Source of the DNA: Paramormyrops kingsleyae
Lineage: Eukaryota > Chordata > Actinopteri > Osteoglossiformes > Mormyridae
Length of the DNA stretch: 64,000 nucleotides
Direction: 5' to 3'
NCBI RefSeq assembly: GCF_048594095.1
Contig: NC_132820.1
Coordinates: 6,350,001 to 6,414,000 of the forward strand
Below, one piece after another: positions 1 through 12,456 of this stretch (its first letter is position 1; each line of letters starts with the position of its first letter). Below the pieces are notes generated by a model. That model ran no database searches and was not told the DNA's origin. It saw only the letters and a list, made by a program, of their open reading frames with translations. The translations under genes and the position numbers were made by a program.

Positions 1-405
1 ATGTCCCTCGATGTCTTGCCATGATCCCACACAGCGCTGTAACTCACCACCATGATTGTCAGAGGACTGAAGACCCCCAATTTGAACCTGGCTTTGGGGC
101 CAAGTCTTGTGTTTTACCGAGATCCATGTTTTTTAACCCATGTTGCTATCTCACAGGTTTGTCATGCACCCCAACCAAACTACGACAAAATGACGATAAT
201 GCAGCAGAGTGAATGTTTCTCCGCTGGCAAAATGTATCACTTATAAACATCGGTCAAAATTTTCAGATTGGCGCAGCAGCGTATTTTGACAATGTCAATT
301 TTACACCCAACTGTCCCTTTTTCCCCGTCACCCATTTCGCCGCTTCCGCTGCAGCTAGGCTGACCATGTATAAACCACAGCCACTGGCTTCCGATGGCCA
401 CAAAA

Positions 406-618
406 CTCCGCCCCCAGCCCCGCCTCCCTTCGTCACATGCTCCGCCCCAGCCCCGCCTCCCTTCGTCACATGCTCCGCCCCAGCCCCGCCTCCCTTCGTC
501 ACATGCTCCGCCCCCAGCCCCACCTCCCTTCGTCACATGCTCCGCCCCCAGCTCCGCCTCCCTTCATCACATGCTCCGCCCCCAGCCCCGCCTACCTTCG
601 TCACATGCTCCGCCCCCA
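406..618. repeat. 33-bp minisatellite, about 6 copies
   Basis: A C-rich unit with the core CCTTCGTCACATGCTCCG recurs every 33-34 bp; successive CAGCCCC starts lie at 415 and 448. Because 33 is a multiple of three, several frames stay open on both strands and give repetitive Pro/Ala/Ser or Gly-rich translations. These are artefacts of the array. Confidence 0.9.
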
Positions 619-1421
619 TGCATTACAGTCGAAAAAACCAAGACTGACAGTTGCATCATTGAGTTATTCAAACTCTCTTTCCATTCCCATTGACCCACAC
701 CTCTACCTGGGACCTGTCTGATAAACCTCACATGATCGCAGTCTTCGTCGTCCTATCCCTTCTAAATATATTTTCTATGCTCTAATAAATCTGAGGTTGC
801 GCTCTGCACGTATCGAGCTCTGTCACAGTCCGCGCTTCCTAATTTGGGTTTGACACTTTGGCAGCTACGCTTTGTTGGGTTTATTTGAGCTGTCGTCGCT
901 CTCCTGGGGCCCCGGTCGTCTGGCCTTTGTCCTGCCCTGCCGTGCGGCTGTGTATCGCTGCACCGCACCAAGCACCGAAGGCTGACAGGCTTCGTTATTT
1001 CCGCTGGAATGGCGGCTATAGATGAAGAGAACGGGCTTCTGGAGCATGATGGGCCTGTTTGTTCACATCTGCGCCGCGGTCTGTGAGCTCGCAGGCTCGC
1101 CATCCACCTGAACCATACTGACGGCGCGGGAATGGGATTCATTCAGCAGGGAATGTGCCTGGGGAGGAAAAAAGGAGGGACCCGTCCCTTTGGTCCGGAA
1201 GCCGTGAAAAGGGCCGTGATTCCTACAGCGACACATATCAGTTCTCCACGTTCCCAGATACTTCTCGGAGCAGGAGAAACAAATTCGGCTCCAACTTTGA
1301 GGTGCATGGGGGGGAGCACGGAATAATCTAGGGGGTGGGGGCTGAATCTGACCTCTTTTATTCTTGTTGGTAACACTTATGTGCTGTAGAACCTGCAGTA
1401 TTTCTGAAAGTGGAGGGAAAT

Positions 1422-1530
1422 CCGAAAATGCAGAAGGGGACCCGAAAATGCAGAAGGGGAACCGAAAATGCACAAGGGGAGCCGAAAATGGACAAGGGGA
1501 ACCGAAAATGCACAAGAGGAACCGAAATGC
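1422..1530. repeat. 20-bp minisatellite, about 5 copies
   Basis: A purine-rich unit containing GAAAATGCACAAGGGGA recurs at 20-bp spacing with single-base differences between copies. The top strand is strongly purine-biased. The last unit loses one base. Confidence 0.85.
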
Positions 1531-1555
1531 ACCGAAGATGCTAAAATTTGTCCTG

Positions 1556-1870
1556 TGATTGGCCCCGGGGTGAGCCAAGCTTCGGAGCGAGCTGGGCCCG
1601 AAGAGAAGATCCGGAGAACCGGTTTGGCCTTCGCGCTGACGGTGGTTCATCGGGGCTTTGAGTTAATCGCGGGGGATTCTCCTGGTTCCTGGCCCGGTGC
1701 CGTCACTGAACCCGTTCCACGGGCCCCGCGTGGTGGAGGGAGACACCGGAGGGCGCTGATGAGGGCGGAGGTGCCGGGGATAGGTGATTAGCTCCGCGCC
1801 TCCCTGACGGAGCCTCCCGGCTGCCCCGGGTTTATCTGGCGCGTCCAGCGCGGCTGAGATTATTACCCAG
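1556..1870. promoter_or_regulatory. CpG-rich stretch inside a gabrb2 intron
   Basis: About 300 bp are clearly richer in G+C and CpG than the AT-rich surroundings (many CG steps, for example in TTCGCGCTGACGG and TCTGGCGCGTCCAGCGCGG). Such islands often mark promoters or unmethylated regulatory DNA. No TATA box or exon-like frame supports a start site, so this is inference from composition. Confidence 0.3.
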
Positions 1871-3699
1871 GGTGCCTCTTAAGCGCAGCACGTCACCGAG
1901 ACATAGACACCAGCTGGCAGTTCCCAGAACAGCCCTCACTTTGGGGCTCACCGTCTCTATTAGCTGTCCCTCCCTGTGCAGCAAGCTCCATTTGGTAATT
2001 TTCTGCACTACTGTATTCATTTAGTGCCTGGAAATGTTGAAAAGAGAAAGGGAGAGACAAAAAGACAGGCAAATCTGGCTAAACGTATACGTGTGCGCTG
2101 GCACGGGGCAAGTCGGGCTGGATGGATGCAGCTAAAATCGATCGAGCTTCGAGTTGTGTGGTTTTGCTTATCTTAGGAGAGACTGCAGTGCAGTCTGCAG
2201 TCAGAAGCCATATATGCGTGTGTGTGCGTGTGTATATATAATAAAATATACATCTCTACACGCAGCCCATTCTATGTCTTTCACTGATACAGGCACAGTC
2301 CCTCCATCTCACTCTTCTGTCATACTTTTCCACTGTAAACGTAACGTTTCTCTCGACCACCATCCTGGACGACCCTGAAGCCCCAGCGGAGGGGGGCACC
2401 ATCGGGAATCGACACCCCCCCCCCCCCCCCCATGCACATTTTGGGGGGTTTAACGGTTTGTTTTTCCCACCATCGGCGCTCTTTAAAGAAACGCTGGCAT
2501 GAGGCAGGATGCCGTTTATGTCCCGATTATTCATTTATCAAGACGTATGTATTTGGGTCTTCGGTAAAATAGAGCTAAACCAAGTCTGAAGATTCTAAAA
2601 TAAAGTATGTGAACAGAACAATTCAGAGGTGTTTGCAAGCCCTCAGAAAACACCCCATACCAGCTGGCCGGTCATTAAGGTTTGGCTGTGGGGGTGTGTT
2701 TATGAGTGTGGGGGGGTGTTGGGGGGGGTCGTGTATCCAGGCGGGCAGGACGGAAGGTGTCTATGTGGGCATTTGTCTGCCTGAATGACTTAACGCAAGC
2801 GGGACACAATCTGTTACGGAAGTACATGGCTCAGTTTTCCAGTGAAACCAGTACTGTGGAATGCACCGTGGAGCCTGTTAAGTGTGGCTTTCACACACAC
2901 ACACACACACACCTTCGTATCTCAGCTAAATGGGGGCGTTTTTCAAACCCAAGTCGTTCTCAGCTCCCCGAAGAATAAAAAGTGAAGCTGACTGTCGTCT
3001 CCCGGCATCTCACGCCTATTTTTTACTCACTAGGATTTCATCGTTTTCTGGTTTCATTTTCGCTGCCGTCCTCGCAGACGTTAACCCAAAATGGAGACGG
3101 ACGATCTTAATAACAAGGAAACTGCCTGTACCATGGTCCTGTGGGTCACTGGATAATTTAGTCACTGAGGCACTGGATCAAAATAGCCAAAACACTTTTA
3201 TATACATTTCTAAAATTGCAAAAATGTCTAAATAATGTTGCAGAATTAAGGTAATTTGTAGTTTCTATGCATTGCAATACACTCCCAGTTCTTCTTTATT
3301 TATGTTTTGTTATCTGTTATGATATTGGCATCTGTAAACAAAAACAGTCCGCGATAAATTATGCACATCGCATCCTTCATGTTAACCCGAAGGCCACTAA
3401 TCAGTCGATTCATCTGTTTCTCTCTCGCCAAGGTACATCGTCTTCCTTCTTGCTCATTTGTGCAGAGTGATTCCTGCAATCTCTTCTGCAGTCTAGCAAT
3501 TACAGCAGTCCGGGGATGGGGAAGACAAATGTAGATTAAACCTGGCACCAAAAAGTATGAAAGGGAATTTCTTTTTTTTTTTTTTTTTTTATGATATCAC
3601 TTCCTCTCTGCCCTGGCAGCATTTTCAGGTAACGTCTCGTGAAATGAAGGAGGGCGTGAGTGTTTTGAGGGAGGGGTTGGGTTACCGACTAGTGAACAA

Positions 3700-3808
3700 A
3701 GCTCTGTGATGGGATGGCATCCCATAACCTCCGGCTTAAGCTCTGGACCCCCCCACCCCCATGACCCTGCATTGGACAAATGGGTATGGATGGATGGATG
3801 GATGGATA
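3700..3808 (+). mobile_element. SINE-like 3' tail with GGAT microsatellite
   Basis: The stretch starts with GTGATGGGATGGCATCCC, runs through a degraded body and ends in a (GGAT)n run near 3787-3808. This resembles the 3' tails common to tRNA-derived SINEs in fish. The tRNA-like head is not recognisable, so this is probably a 5'-truncated copy. Confidence 0.45.
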
Positions 3809-5327
3809 ATCTCCCTTTGACACCGTCCAATAACCCTTCATTCCAAAGGACCAGGCTTGTCACACATAACATGTTGTTCACCTATTGCTCTGGAGTCAAA
3901 CATAAGGACATATCAATGGACCATTTGTGACAATGTTATGTGTATTTTATGCATTATTATTTTATGTTTAAATATTTCATTTAAATATTCAGTTAATTTT
4001 AAAGACATTTGTCTGCTTAATACAAAGGACAGTTTTTTGTCTCTTCACTTGTGGTCTGTCACGTTTGTCACGGTTTGTCCCAAACAGAAGCTGTGTTCCA
4101 TGTGACACGCTGTGCTCTTTTTTTGGGGACACGTCCTGAGCTGTCCCCCTCCCCCAGACGGGAGGCCTCCCTCCGTCCCGGGGAAGGTCCAGAGCCCCGG
4201 TTTTGGGTCACTCTTACCGCTCATGATGTACCTTCGCGCGGAGGGGGGGCATTCCCGCCAGAAGGCGCGAGGCACCCCGGGTGACCCGGAAGGGTCGGGA
4301 CGGCTTTCCGAGTGGCACCGGAACACTCGGCGTGTGACGTGGTCGCCTATTAATACCCAGGGGGAGCTATTTATATCCTGTTTCCCTTTGACCTGATTTC
4401 CCGCGTGATCCGAGGTAGCGCCGCAATTGAATTGTCAAGAAGGAGGGCGTCGGCTAGAGCTGAAGCCGTGATTTATAGCGAGATAAAACTAGGGCAGCGA
4501 TTTCACTGGGCTTTTTAATCGGTGGGCTCTCGGTGTTAAGTACCTGAGAATTACGTAAACTCTGCACAGAACCGATTGAGCTACACACATATGCAAGAGC
4601 ATAACTTTGGGTATTTATTTAGGGGGGGTTCAGGGGCAACCCCACCCCCCCGCTTCATTTTCAGATGGACATTTTTAAATATTCATACCATACTTCAAGT
4701 CTTCAGTGGAGCTGAATATTTTTTATAAAAATATCATTTGACCTCAGCTGAACGTGGGTGAGGTTCTAAGCTTGAATGGCAAATTTTGAAAACTCGAAAA
4801 CTTTGAAAAGCCCGAGTGGGTTCAGGACACTGCACTGGTAGCTTTTGTGCCAGTCACAAAGGAAGCCATTATTGTAATTGCAATACTGTTTTAGTTCATG
4901 GCTCTGCTAATCAACTAAAAAACATACATTTTCTTCTTGGATGCGATTCGGCACATTGTCAAGACTGCGCCAATTCAGCAGATTAATTATGTAGACACAA
5001 TTTCTAATCCCACATTCATAATTTAATTAATCAATAACCCACAAAGGCCAGTTTCAGAAACCTTACGCATGTCATTCAATTAGTCATATCTATATGATGG
5101 CAGCGATATAAAATGAGTAAATTTAATATGGATGGAACAAAAAAAATAGGTAATTAGGACTATCATATCATATCAGTTATCTGGTAAGTGCATAGTTGCA
5201 GTACGTGTTTTAATGTAAAGTTCTTTGCTCTAACGTTTGAGGGTTTTGAATGGGCGTATTTATGATTGTACAGGGAAATTCCTGGAGTCATTTTGTTTGA
5301 CAGCATTTTACACTGACGAGTGTAAGG

Positions 5328-5520
5328 CAGGGGTGGCCAACCTTATCCGCAAAGGGCCGGTGTGTATGCAGGTTTTTGGAATAACCTGTAGGTCAGCTGT
5401 TCAAACCCAGGTGTGAGGACTCTTCAGCCAATCAGTCCTCTAATTAGTAATCTAATTAGGGAGTTGCAGCGAAAACCCGCATACAGACCGGCCCTTTGCG
5501 GATAAGATTGGCCACCCCTG
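5328..5520. mobile_element. hAT-like MITE, 193 bp, with TIRs and 8-bp target duplication
   Basis: The element begins CAGGGGTGGCCAACCTTATC and ends with the near-perfect inverse, GATTGGCCACCCCTG; terminal homology extends about 50 bp. It is flanked by GTGTAAGG (5320-5327) and GTGTAGGG (5521-5528), a 7/8 match to an 8-bp target-site duplication. The CAGGGG ends and 8-bp duplication are typical of hAT-superfamily non-autonomous elements. It has no coding capacity. A second copy lies at 54411-54593 and an internal fragment at 12421-12456. It sits about 110 bp upstream of a gabrb2 exon. Confidence 0.88.
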
Positions 5521-5601
5521 GTGTAGGGTGTAGTTTACCCAGTGTTATTAGCTTGTCATTAGCTAGTTCTCACACCTGCTCTTGTTGCAGCAGATCCTTG
5601 A

Positions 5602-5745
<144 letters not shown>

Positions 5746-6465
5746 TGAAGCAGTGTTACTCACCCCCCTCCCCCCCCCCCCCGCCCGTCCCACCCCCGGG
5801 GAGTCCATGCTCTCGCTCCCCCCAGCGGAGCAAGAATGTGGACCTTCTGCGGGTCCCTGAGGACCCGGTTGGGAAAGACTGATCTGAGGAACCCCACCAA
5901 AATGACACTCGGTAAACATCCCGGTATTATCACCAGACATATTTGCAGTTGTGTGTTTGAGATTTTGACACAAACTCCAAAGTCATGAAAATTAAATACA
6001 TTCAGCTTTAGCACGGCTGTTTGAAGCAGGACTTTAATCCGCAAAACAACGAAAACAAAGAAAGGGGTCCTTTCTGAGAAAACCATCCAGTTTGACAGCA
6101 ATTTCTACATCCCAGTTGATACGTTCAATGTAAGTAATTGGGAGCACTGGCTAAGCTTAGTCTACAGGCTCGAATTATGACAAGGTATTGTTTATTCACT
6201 CCTTTTGTCTTTTTATCCCTTTGTGGACTTTGCTGCAGTCTCTGTGCATCAATGTTCATTTAAACGTCCTTCTCTCTCACTGAGTATGAGGGGACTCTGA
6301 TGTGGGTTTGCAGTTTGTACCATTATTCGTCGTATGGGCCTTGGTTGGGTCAGAGACATTTCGCCTAATGGAATAAAAAGAGAAGTTGATGGATGGATGG
6401 ATGGATGGATGTCAGAGGTGTAAATGATATGTGGCTGTCTCTTTTTTTATGTATTTTATGTAGTT

Positions 6466-6594
6466 CAGGTCCAGAAAGTAAAAATCCAGACCAAGAATTT
6501 GTTTCAACCAACCAGTTGACTATGACTGTAGTCTTTAAACTCAACTGGTTGGATGAAACTAAATCTTGAACTTGATTTTTACTTTCTGGACCTC
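6466..6594. mobile_element. Palindromic MITE, about 129 bp
   Basis: Terminal inverted repeats AGGTCCAGAAAGTAAAAATC (6467-6486) and its exact complement (6574-6593) are followed inward by further complementary segments around CAACCAACCAGTTGA. It resembles the element at 26508-26672, which shares the AATCCAGACCA and TTTGTTTCAACCAACCA cores. Target duplications are unclear because TGGA microsatellites lie on both sides. There is no coding capacity. Confidence 0.75.
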
Positions 6595-8330
6595 AACTGG
6601 ATGGATGGATGGATGGATGGACGGACAGACGGCCTCTTTCATGTTTGCTTGGCTAGTTTACTGTTTACTAAGTATTTTCTCCTGTCTGGCTCCATGTGCA
6701 ATTCTTTTCTTCTCAGGAACCGCAGTATGAGGTCCGCTTTATTTTGAGTGCAAGCCCTGTGGGCATGATTAGGGTTTTATCATCCCTGTTATATCACATA
6801 TGACATCTTGTTTTTCATCCACAGAATCAGTCACAGATTTACAGAGGCTCCCAACACAGTAGTGGAGGTACAAACCACTGGTCAGAAGTTTTGGCGGGTT
6901 GCCTATATTCTCAGTTGTTTCACTGGAAAAAAAAAACCAAGTGTTTCTTTTTCCCAATCAGGGAACACACCTTGAAATCTACTAGCAATTGAGGACACTT
7001 GTCTATTTCGGGCCTTCTTGTTTATCAGGAGAATTATGGGTAAATGTCAGGTTCATTAGTTTACGAACTCCCTGGTATTAAGGCAGTCCGGCCAATTAAA
7101 GGGGATATATAACATATTAAGAACCTAAGAATACCATGTTTGCATAACCTTAATGACAATGACCTTCATTCAGACTGAGCAGAAGGGCATGCTGGGAAGG
7201 GAGAAGAGTTATAGGAAAAGGCACATGGTCAAATCCCATTTCCCTGATAGGTCGCTGTCAGGTGGAGAGAGCGCACTGATTAATGTTTGTCACAGGCCAC
7301 TCGAGCCACTGAGTAAACACGGCTGAGGGAAACAAGCAATTAAAGTGGCGGAGAAGCTTGAGGCTCGCGAGGACGCGCTGGCTGGGACGACGGGTAATGG
7401 GAACTCCTGGTCATCTTCAGTAACCTACAGGGCAATGCTCCTGCTTAATTTAGCGAGGCCCCCTTTTTAGCGTCAGCGCTAATGAAAATGAAAAACTATT
7501 CCGCGGCTGTTGCTGGTGGTGTTCTTTCCCACCTGCTGCAATCGCGGCTTGCTGGGTCCCTTCGATTACCGAGAGGCCTGACAGGGCGGCCTTACGGTAC
7601 ATCTTGGTTATGGGGCCTGTCCAGCCCCCCCCCCCCACTTAATTCTTGAAAACTCAAAAAATAAAGCAACAAGAAATCCCGGACGAAGATCTCGCAGGAG
7701 GTACCCTTACACCTTAAGGGCCATGCTGATTTTGCCAAGTTTGACGTGTTCCCTGGGTCAACAAGGGAGGGGCCTGTGTTTCAGTTCTTTAACCAATCGC
7801 AGTCTTCATTGTATGACATCATCACATTGGTCGATTTTTTTTTCTTTCTCATTTTCAAGCTCAAGGCTTCCAGTCATGAAGTAAGGAGCACTGTGGCACA
7901 AGTTAAAATCTGTTGTTGATATTATTATATATCTACGCAGCTCACCGCTTAACAGAGGACACCGTTTTTAATTAATGCGGTGATGTCATACAATGGAGAC
8001 CGTGGTGCAATGCTAGCCACTCACTTGTTGACCCAGGGATGCATTGGACTCGGGGAAAATCAGGACATCGCACCTTTAAGACATCAGTCTCAGTCAAGTT
8101 CACCTAAGCACTGTTAACACTGTCTGATATGTCTGATTAACAATTACATAATGAACGTGTTAGCGGCTAGAGCAGGGTGACTTTCGGAAGCATTGCTAAT
8201 ATACCTGAACCTGATCTTTCATATTCTGTTTTAAGTTATTAGCAAATATATTTTATTTCCAGTGGGAGTAGTTTTTTATAAGGATGGGGGGTTTCTCTGA
8301 AGAGGTATTTGGGGAGTAAGTGCTGTGTGT

Positions 8331-8597
8331 CTAATTAATGAGGGTAGGACAAATGAACTTCTGAAATCTCATAAGTGCGACAATAACAATCTCTGATACA
8401 GGGGATACACTGGTGAGGAGTATCAGGTGGCCAGAACTGTCCAATCGTGGTGAGCCTGGAACGTAACCTAGGAGTCCTGGGACCACCCAGGTGCCCGGAA
8501 ACAATGCTAACAGGCATTGCTATCCCCTGTATCAGAGATTGTTATTGTCGCACTTATGAGATTTCAGAAGTTCATTTGTCCTACCCTCATTAATTAG
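8331..8597. repeat. Perfect 77-bp inverted repeat with 113-bp spacer
   Basis: The arm at 8331-8407 (starting CTAATTAATGAGGGTAGGAC) is, as far as I can read, an exact reverse complement of 8521-8597. Homology stops abruptly at both the inner and outer ends, and there is no obvious target duplication. The spacer 8408-8520 is unrelated. A transcript could fold into a 77-bp stem. It could be a foldback element, a local inverted duplication, or a hairpin RNA source. Confidence 0.9.
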
Positions 8598-8707
8598 GCT
8601 AAAGGGTGGCAGAAGGAGACCAGGATGATAGCTTTGCTGCGTTCGCCACAGGCAAACCCATGTGTGCCTTACTGGGCATCGTGGGCGGGATGATAGAGGC
8701 GGGAAGC

Positions 8708-9057
8708 AATAAGAACACTGCCGATTGGCTGAGTGATGCTAAACCCCTGACAACCATAATAAGAACACTGCCGATTGGCTGAGTGATGCTAAACCCCTGA
8801 CAACCATAATAAGAACACTGCCGATTGGTTGAGTGATGCTAGACCCCTGACAACCATAATAAGAACACTGCCGATTGGTTGAGTGATGCTAGACCACTGA
8901 CAACCATAATAAGAACACTGCCGATTGGTTGAGTGATGCTAGACCCCTGACAACCATAATAAGAACACTGCCGATTGGTTGAGTGATGCTAGACCCCTGA
9001 CAACCATAATAAGAACACTGCCGATTGGTTGAGTGATGCTAGACCCCTGACAACCAT
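8708..9057. repeat. 50-bp minisatellite, exactly 7 copies
   Basis: The unit starts AATAAGAACACTGCCGATTG and repeats at 8708, 8758, 8808, 8858, 8908, 8958 and 9008 with only a few substitutions. The first two copies share GGCTGAG and AAACCCC, while later copies have GGTTGAG and AGACCCC, so the array grew in at least two steps. Each unit contains CCGATTGG, an inverted CCAAT-like motif. Confidence 0.95.
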
Positions 9058-9762
9058 TCAACAAAAAACGTGCCATTTTCTGTAGCAACAATAGGTTGAA
9101 GAGTGGGGGATAGATGCATACAGTGTTAATCATACAATATTATGATATTATTTTTAGATCTTGATTACATCTTGATTTATATATGCATGTTTATTATGGG
9201 ACTGGAAATTATTGACATTTCTTTGTTTTTATTCTCCTGCTGTGTTAATTCATGTCTTTAAATTCTTTAACTGACATGGACACCAGGCTGAACTTCCCTA
9301 ATATTCTGTTTGGTTTTTATTTGCACTGTTTTGATTTGACTTTCAGCGCTTCGTAAATAAATACATAGCATATATCCTGAGTTCCTGCATCGCTATTCCT
9401 CTAATCCGTCTTTGATTTATGGGTTTTTATTGCAGCCTCTCGCACTAAATCATTTGATAGTGTAATATACTATGTGTAGCCTGTGTATTAAGATAAATCG
9501 ATGGTTTCGTGAATATAAAGAGCAGGTTAGTTGCTTGCGGCGTCTCGCAGTTTCATTGGTCGTGAGTCTGTACTGTTTCTTGCTTTTTCACCAGTGATCT
9601 CAAACATGATTTCTGAGCCCTGTTATAGCTGATGTTAAATTTAAGTCGGAATAATAAATCGATGAACTTTTATATATTCAGCAACTACAACGGAGAATGG
9701 GGGTTAGAAATAAATTTTTATATATGTAATATAATATGCAGTACCATGCAAAAGTGCTAGGC

Positions 9763-9958
9763 CAGGGGGGGGCCCAACTCCAGTCCTGGGGGGCCGGGGC
9801 CCTGCACATTTTTGGGTTTCCCCTTGTTTAACACACCTGATTCAACTCCTTGTGCTAATTACCACACAGCTGTTGAGCTAAATCATTTATGGTGGAACAG
9901 GGAAAGAACTAAGCCAGACAGGGCTTCGGCCCCCCAGGACTGGAGTTGGGCACCTCTG
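9763..9958. mobile_element. hAT-like MITE, 196 bp
   Basis: The element begins CAGGGGGGGGCCCAACTCCA and ends GGAGTTGGGCACCTCTG, giving complementary termini (CCCAACTCCAGTCCTGGGG inverted as CCCCAGGACTGGAGTTGGG). Flanks TGCTAGGC (9755-9762) and TCTTAGGC (9959-9966) agree at 6 of 8 positions, consistent with an aged hAT target duplication. This family is common in fish genomes. It has no coding capacity. Confidence 0.85.
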
Positions 9959-12169
9959 TCTTAGGCGGTCAAAAGAAATGTTTCAAGCTATTTCCCCACT
10001 GGTAATAAGTGCACTTATATATATATATATACACACACACACACTAGATATGTCCCTGTCTGTTCCAGTACATAACCAGAAATGGGATCTTTCACACCCT
10101 GTCTCTGATACACTCTTCATAGTTTTATCTCCTTACAGTGATGCAGCCAGAAAGGACTTAGTGAGGAATTTGCTCCTTTTTCCCCGTGAAGAACAGCATT
10201 AATAATCTCTGAAGAGAGTCCTGCATCATTTCAGCGTCGACCTCGTTCCCTTTTCGGTTGGCCTGTTTACTACATGCTCCTTCTTTTACTACACCGTGGT
10301 GCTAAAATAAGTCGCTATGCTGAATGCACCCCCAGCTGCATTAGGCCGGGTATAACGCAGAGGATTATGGGACGCAAATTGCGGCAGGAGACACCTGCCG
10401 CGGACAGACGGCGCCGTGTCGAAATGCTCGCCGCGGGTTTGCGCGCAACAGTCATGGGACACAGAAATAGTACTGATTTTATTTTACACTTGTCATTTTT
10501 ATGGATTCAATTCAGATGGGGAGGGGGGTTAGGATTTTCCCACAAAAAAAAAAATTGTCAATTCGGCAGTGGAGTCAGCAAGCTAATTAACTAATTTGGG
10601 CCTTAATACGTCTTAATACCTCAACTAGCCCCCGTTCCTCATGTCTCTCTGTCTGGTCTGGCTTATACCCAAAGTACACAACAGACCCAAATACGTAAAT
10701 GTCAAAGTGAGGTACAGGTGGTATGACTTCCGACTAATCTACATAAATCTTAAAGGGCCGGTGTCAGAAAAATATGACAACGTTACGTCACTTAGGAAGT
10801 GTTATTTGAAATAGATTCAAAAAGCATGAGGTACTGCCGTACAAAGGCGTGCCTAGAAATTCCCTTGGCCCCCACTGCCCAATTTCACATATAATTTTAT
10901 GTATTGAAGGGCTCCTGTTAAGTGCCAGGGTCTCCATACCCCCCCTCTGTCACCCCTGCTGCCATGTTCCTGATCAGAAAGTAAATCAACAACCGTTACT
11001 GTTAAATTAGCAGTTTAACCAGCAAATCTCTTATAACTACAGAATCTAGTTACCCTCTTGCACATGTTGAGGTGTTCCTGTAAACCGTCAGCATTTTCAG
11101 AGAGAGAAACATAATCTGGCATAACACAGCGGAAATAGTCACTCACATGCAAAGCGTAACGGAAACATTAGTGCAGCACAGTGATGTACTCTTTGAGGCA
11201 AAAAGTTTTCTTTACTTTTCTTCTGTGCCTGCAAAATGAGCTCTAAAACGAGTCGCCCAGTGAAACTGATTTATCTATACTTATTGTTTCATATCTCTAG
11301 CATATTTAAGTTTTAATCAGTGCATATCATTTTAAAGGAAAATGATCGATTTGTCGCTCTATGGCCTGAGTTTTCTGTGGATTTCTTGAGTCCCCTTGCG
11401 TGCCCTTTATTCATCTCTAAGGAACAGCAAAATCCGTATGTTCTGCTTGACTTTGAGGCGGCTTAATTGGCCACCAGAAAGGGGAAGTTTAAAGGAGCTT
11501 CAAACTAGAAATATCAGCTTGAATTTGCAAGGAAAAGGAACAACCTCAAGACCATCGTGAAATAGACGCGTGTCGGTCCGCGTGTTTATCCATTTTCCCG
11601 CTGCCTCGAATGCTCAGCTCATACATAATTTAATATCATGCTGTGATATCATTTGTCTGAAGCAGACGTTTAAATGATCATCATCCGGTAACTTTTTCTA
11701 TTCACACAAATAAAGGTTAATGTTTCTCTCTCCATCGTCTTTTGAAAGTCCAGGGACTTTATATATTGAATAAATGAAAATGCTAAAAGCATAAAATTAT
11801 TAATATTAGTCTTTGCAAAGCCATTTATTTTATTAGTTCCATAATCAACAGTGCAAATTAAGCAGCATACAACAGCAAACAGCAATGGAAATGTCCTTTA
11901 TTATTTCATATTATCGTTCGGCCTGGTTGTTTATTGTAACTTAGTCCGTAGCTTATCTAGTTTTGCACGTCTATGCGTGTTTTTCGGTTGCTGTGCCATT
12001 TTGTCATTCTTATCTTGGATTTTGTGGATGTTATTTCAGATAGTTCAACAAATATGGCACTTACTTTGACCTGGAAATAATGAGATATATGCAATATGTA
12101 TGTGTGCGTATATAAATTACACAACTGCCCTCTGCTTTTTTCAGCAGTGCTCCTTGCTGTCTCTGGCTA

Positions 12170-12420
12170 CATGGTGGTGCAGTGGTTTGTACTGACATGG
12201 TGGTGCCGTGGTTTGCATTGTTACCTCACACCTCTGGGACCAGGGTTCGAGTCTCTACCATGGCTCTGTGTGTGGAGTTTGCATGTTCTCCCCGTGTCAT
12301 CGTGGGGTTCCCTCTGGGTACTCCAGTTTCCCCCCCACAGTCCAAAGACATGCTGAGGCTAACTGGAGTTACTAAATAGCCAGTAGGTGTTAATGGTGTG
12401 TGACTGTGCCCTGCCATGGC
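12170..12420 (+). mobile_element. tRNA-derived SINE (V-SINE-like)
   Basis: A tRNA-like head carries an A-box-like TGGTGCAGTGG and a B box GGTTCGAGTC (12244-12253). It is followed by the conserved body GGAGTTTGCATGTTCTCCCC and CCACAGTCCAAAGACATGC. The head is partly duplicated: CATGGTGGTGC occurs at 12170 and again at 12195. The layout matches tRNA-derived fish SINEs with a V-SINE-type conserved centre (established family; exact subfamily not assigned). The copy joins directly to a hAT-like MITE fragment at 12421. Confidence 0.8.
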
Positions 12421-12456
12421 GTGGACTCTTCAGCCAATCAGTCCTCTAATTAGTAC
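12421..12456 (+). mobile_element. Internal fragment of the 5328-type hAT-like MITE
   Basis: The sequence GACTCTTCAGCCAATCAGTC and the following CTCTAATTAGTA match the interior of the elements at 5328-5520 and 54411-54593. Neither terminus is present. It abuts the SINE at 12170-12420, suggesting a nested or recombined insertion. Confidence 0.7.

Noticed and set aside
12170..12420. tRNA gene from A- and B-box-like motifs
   Set aside because: The conserved body downstream and multiple dispersed copies show it is a SINE head, not a functional tRNA.
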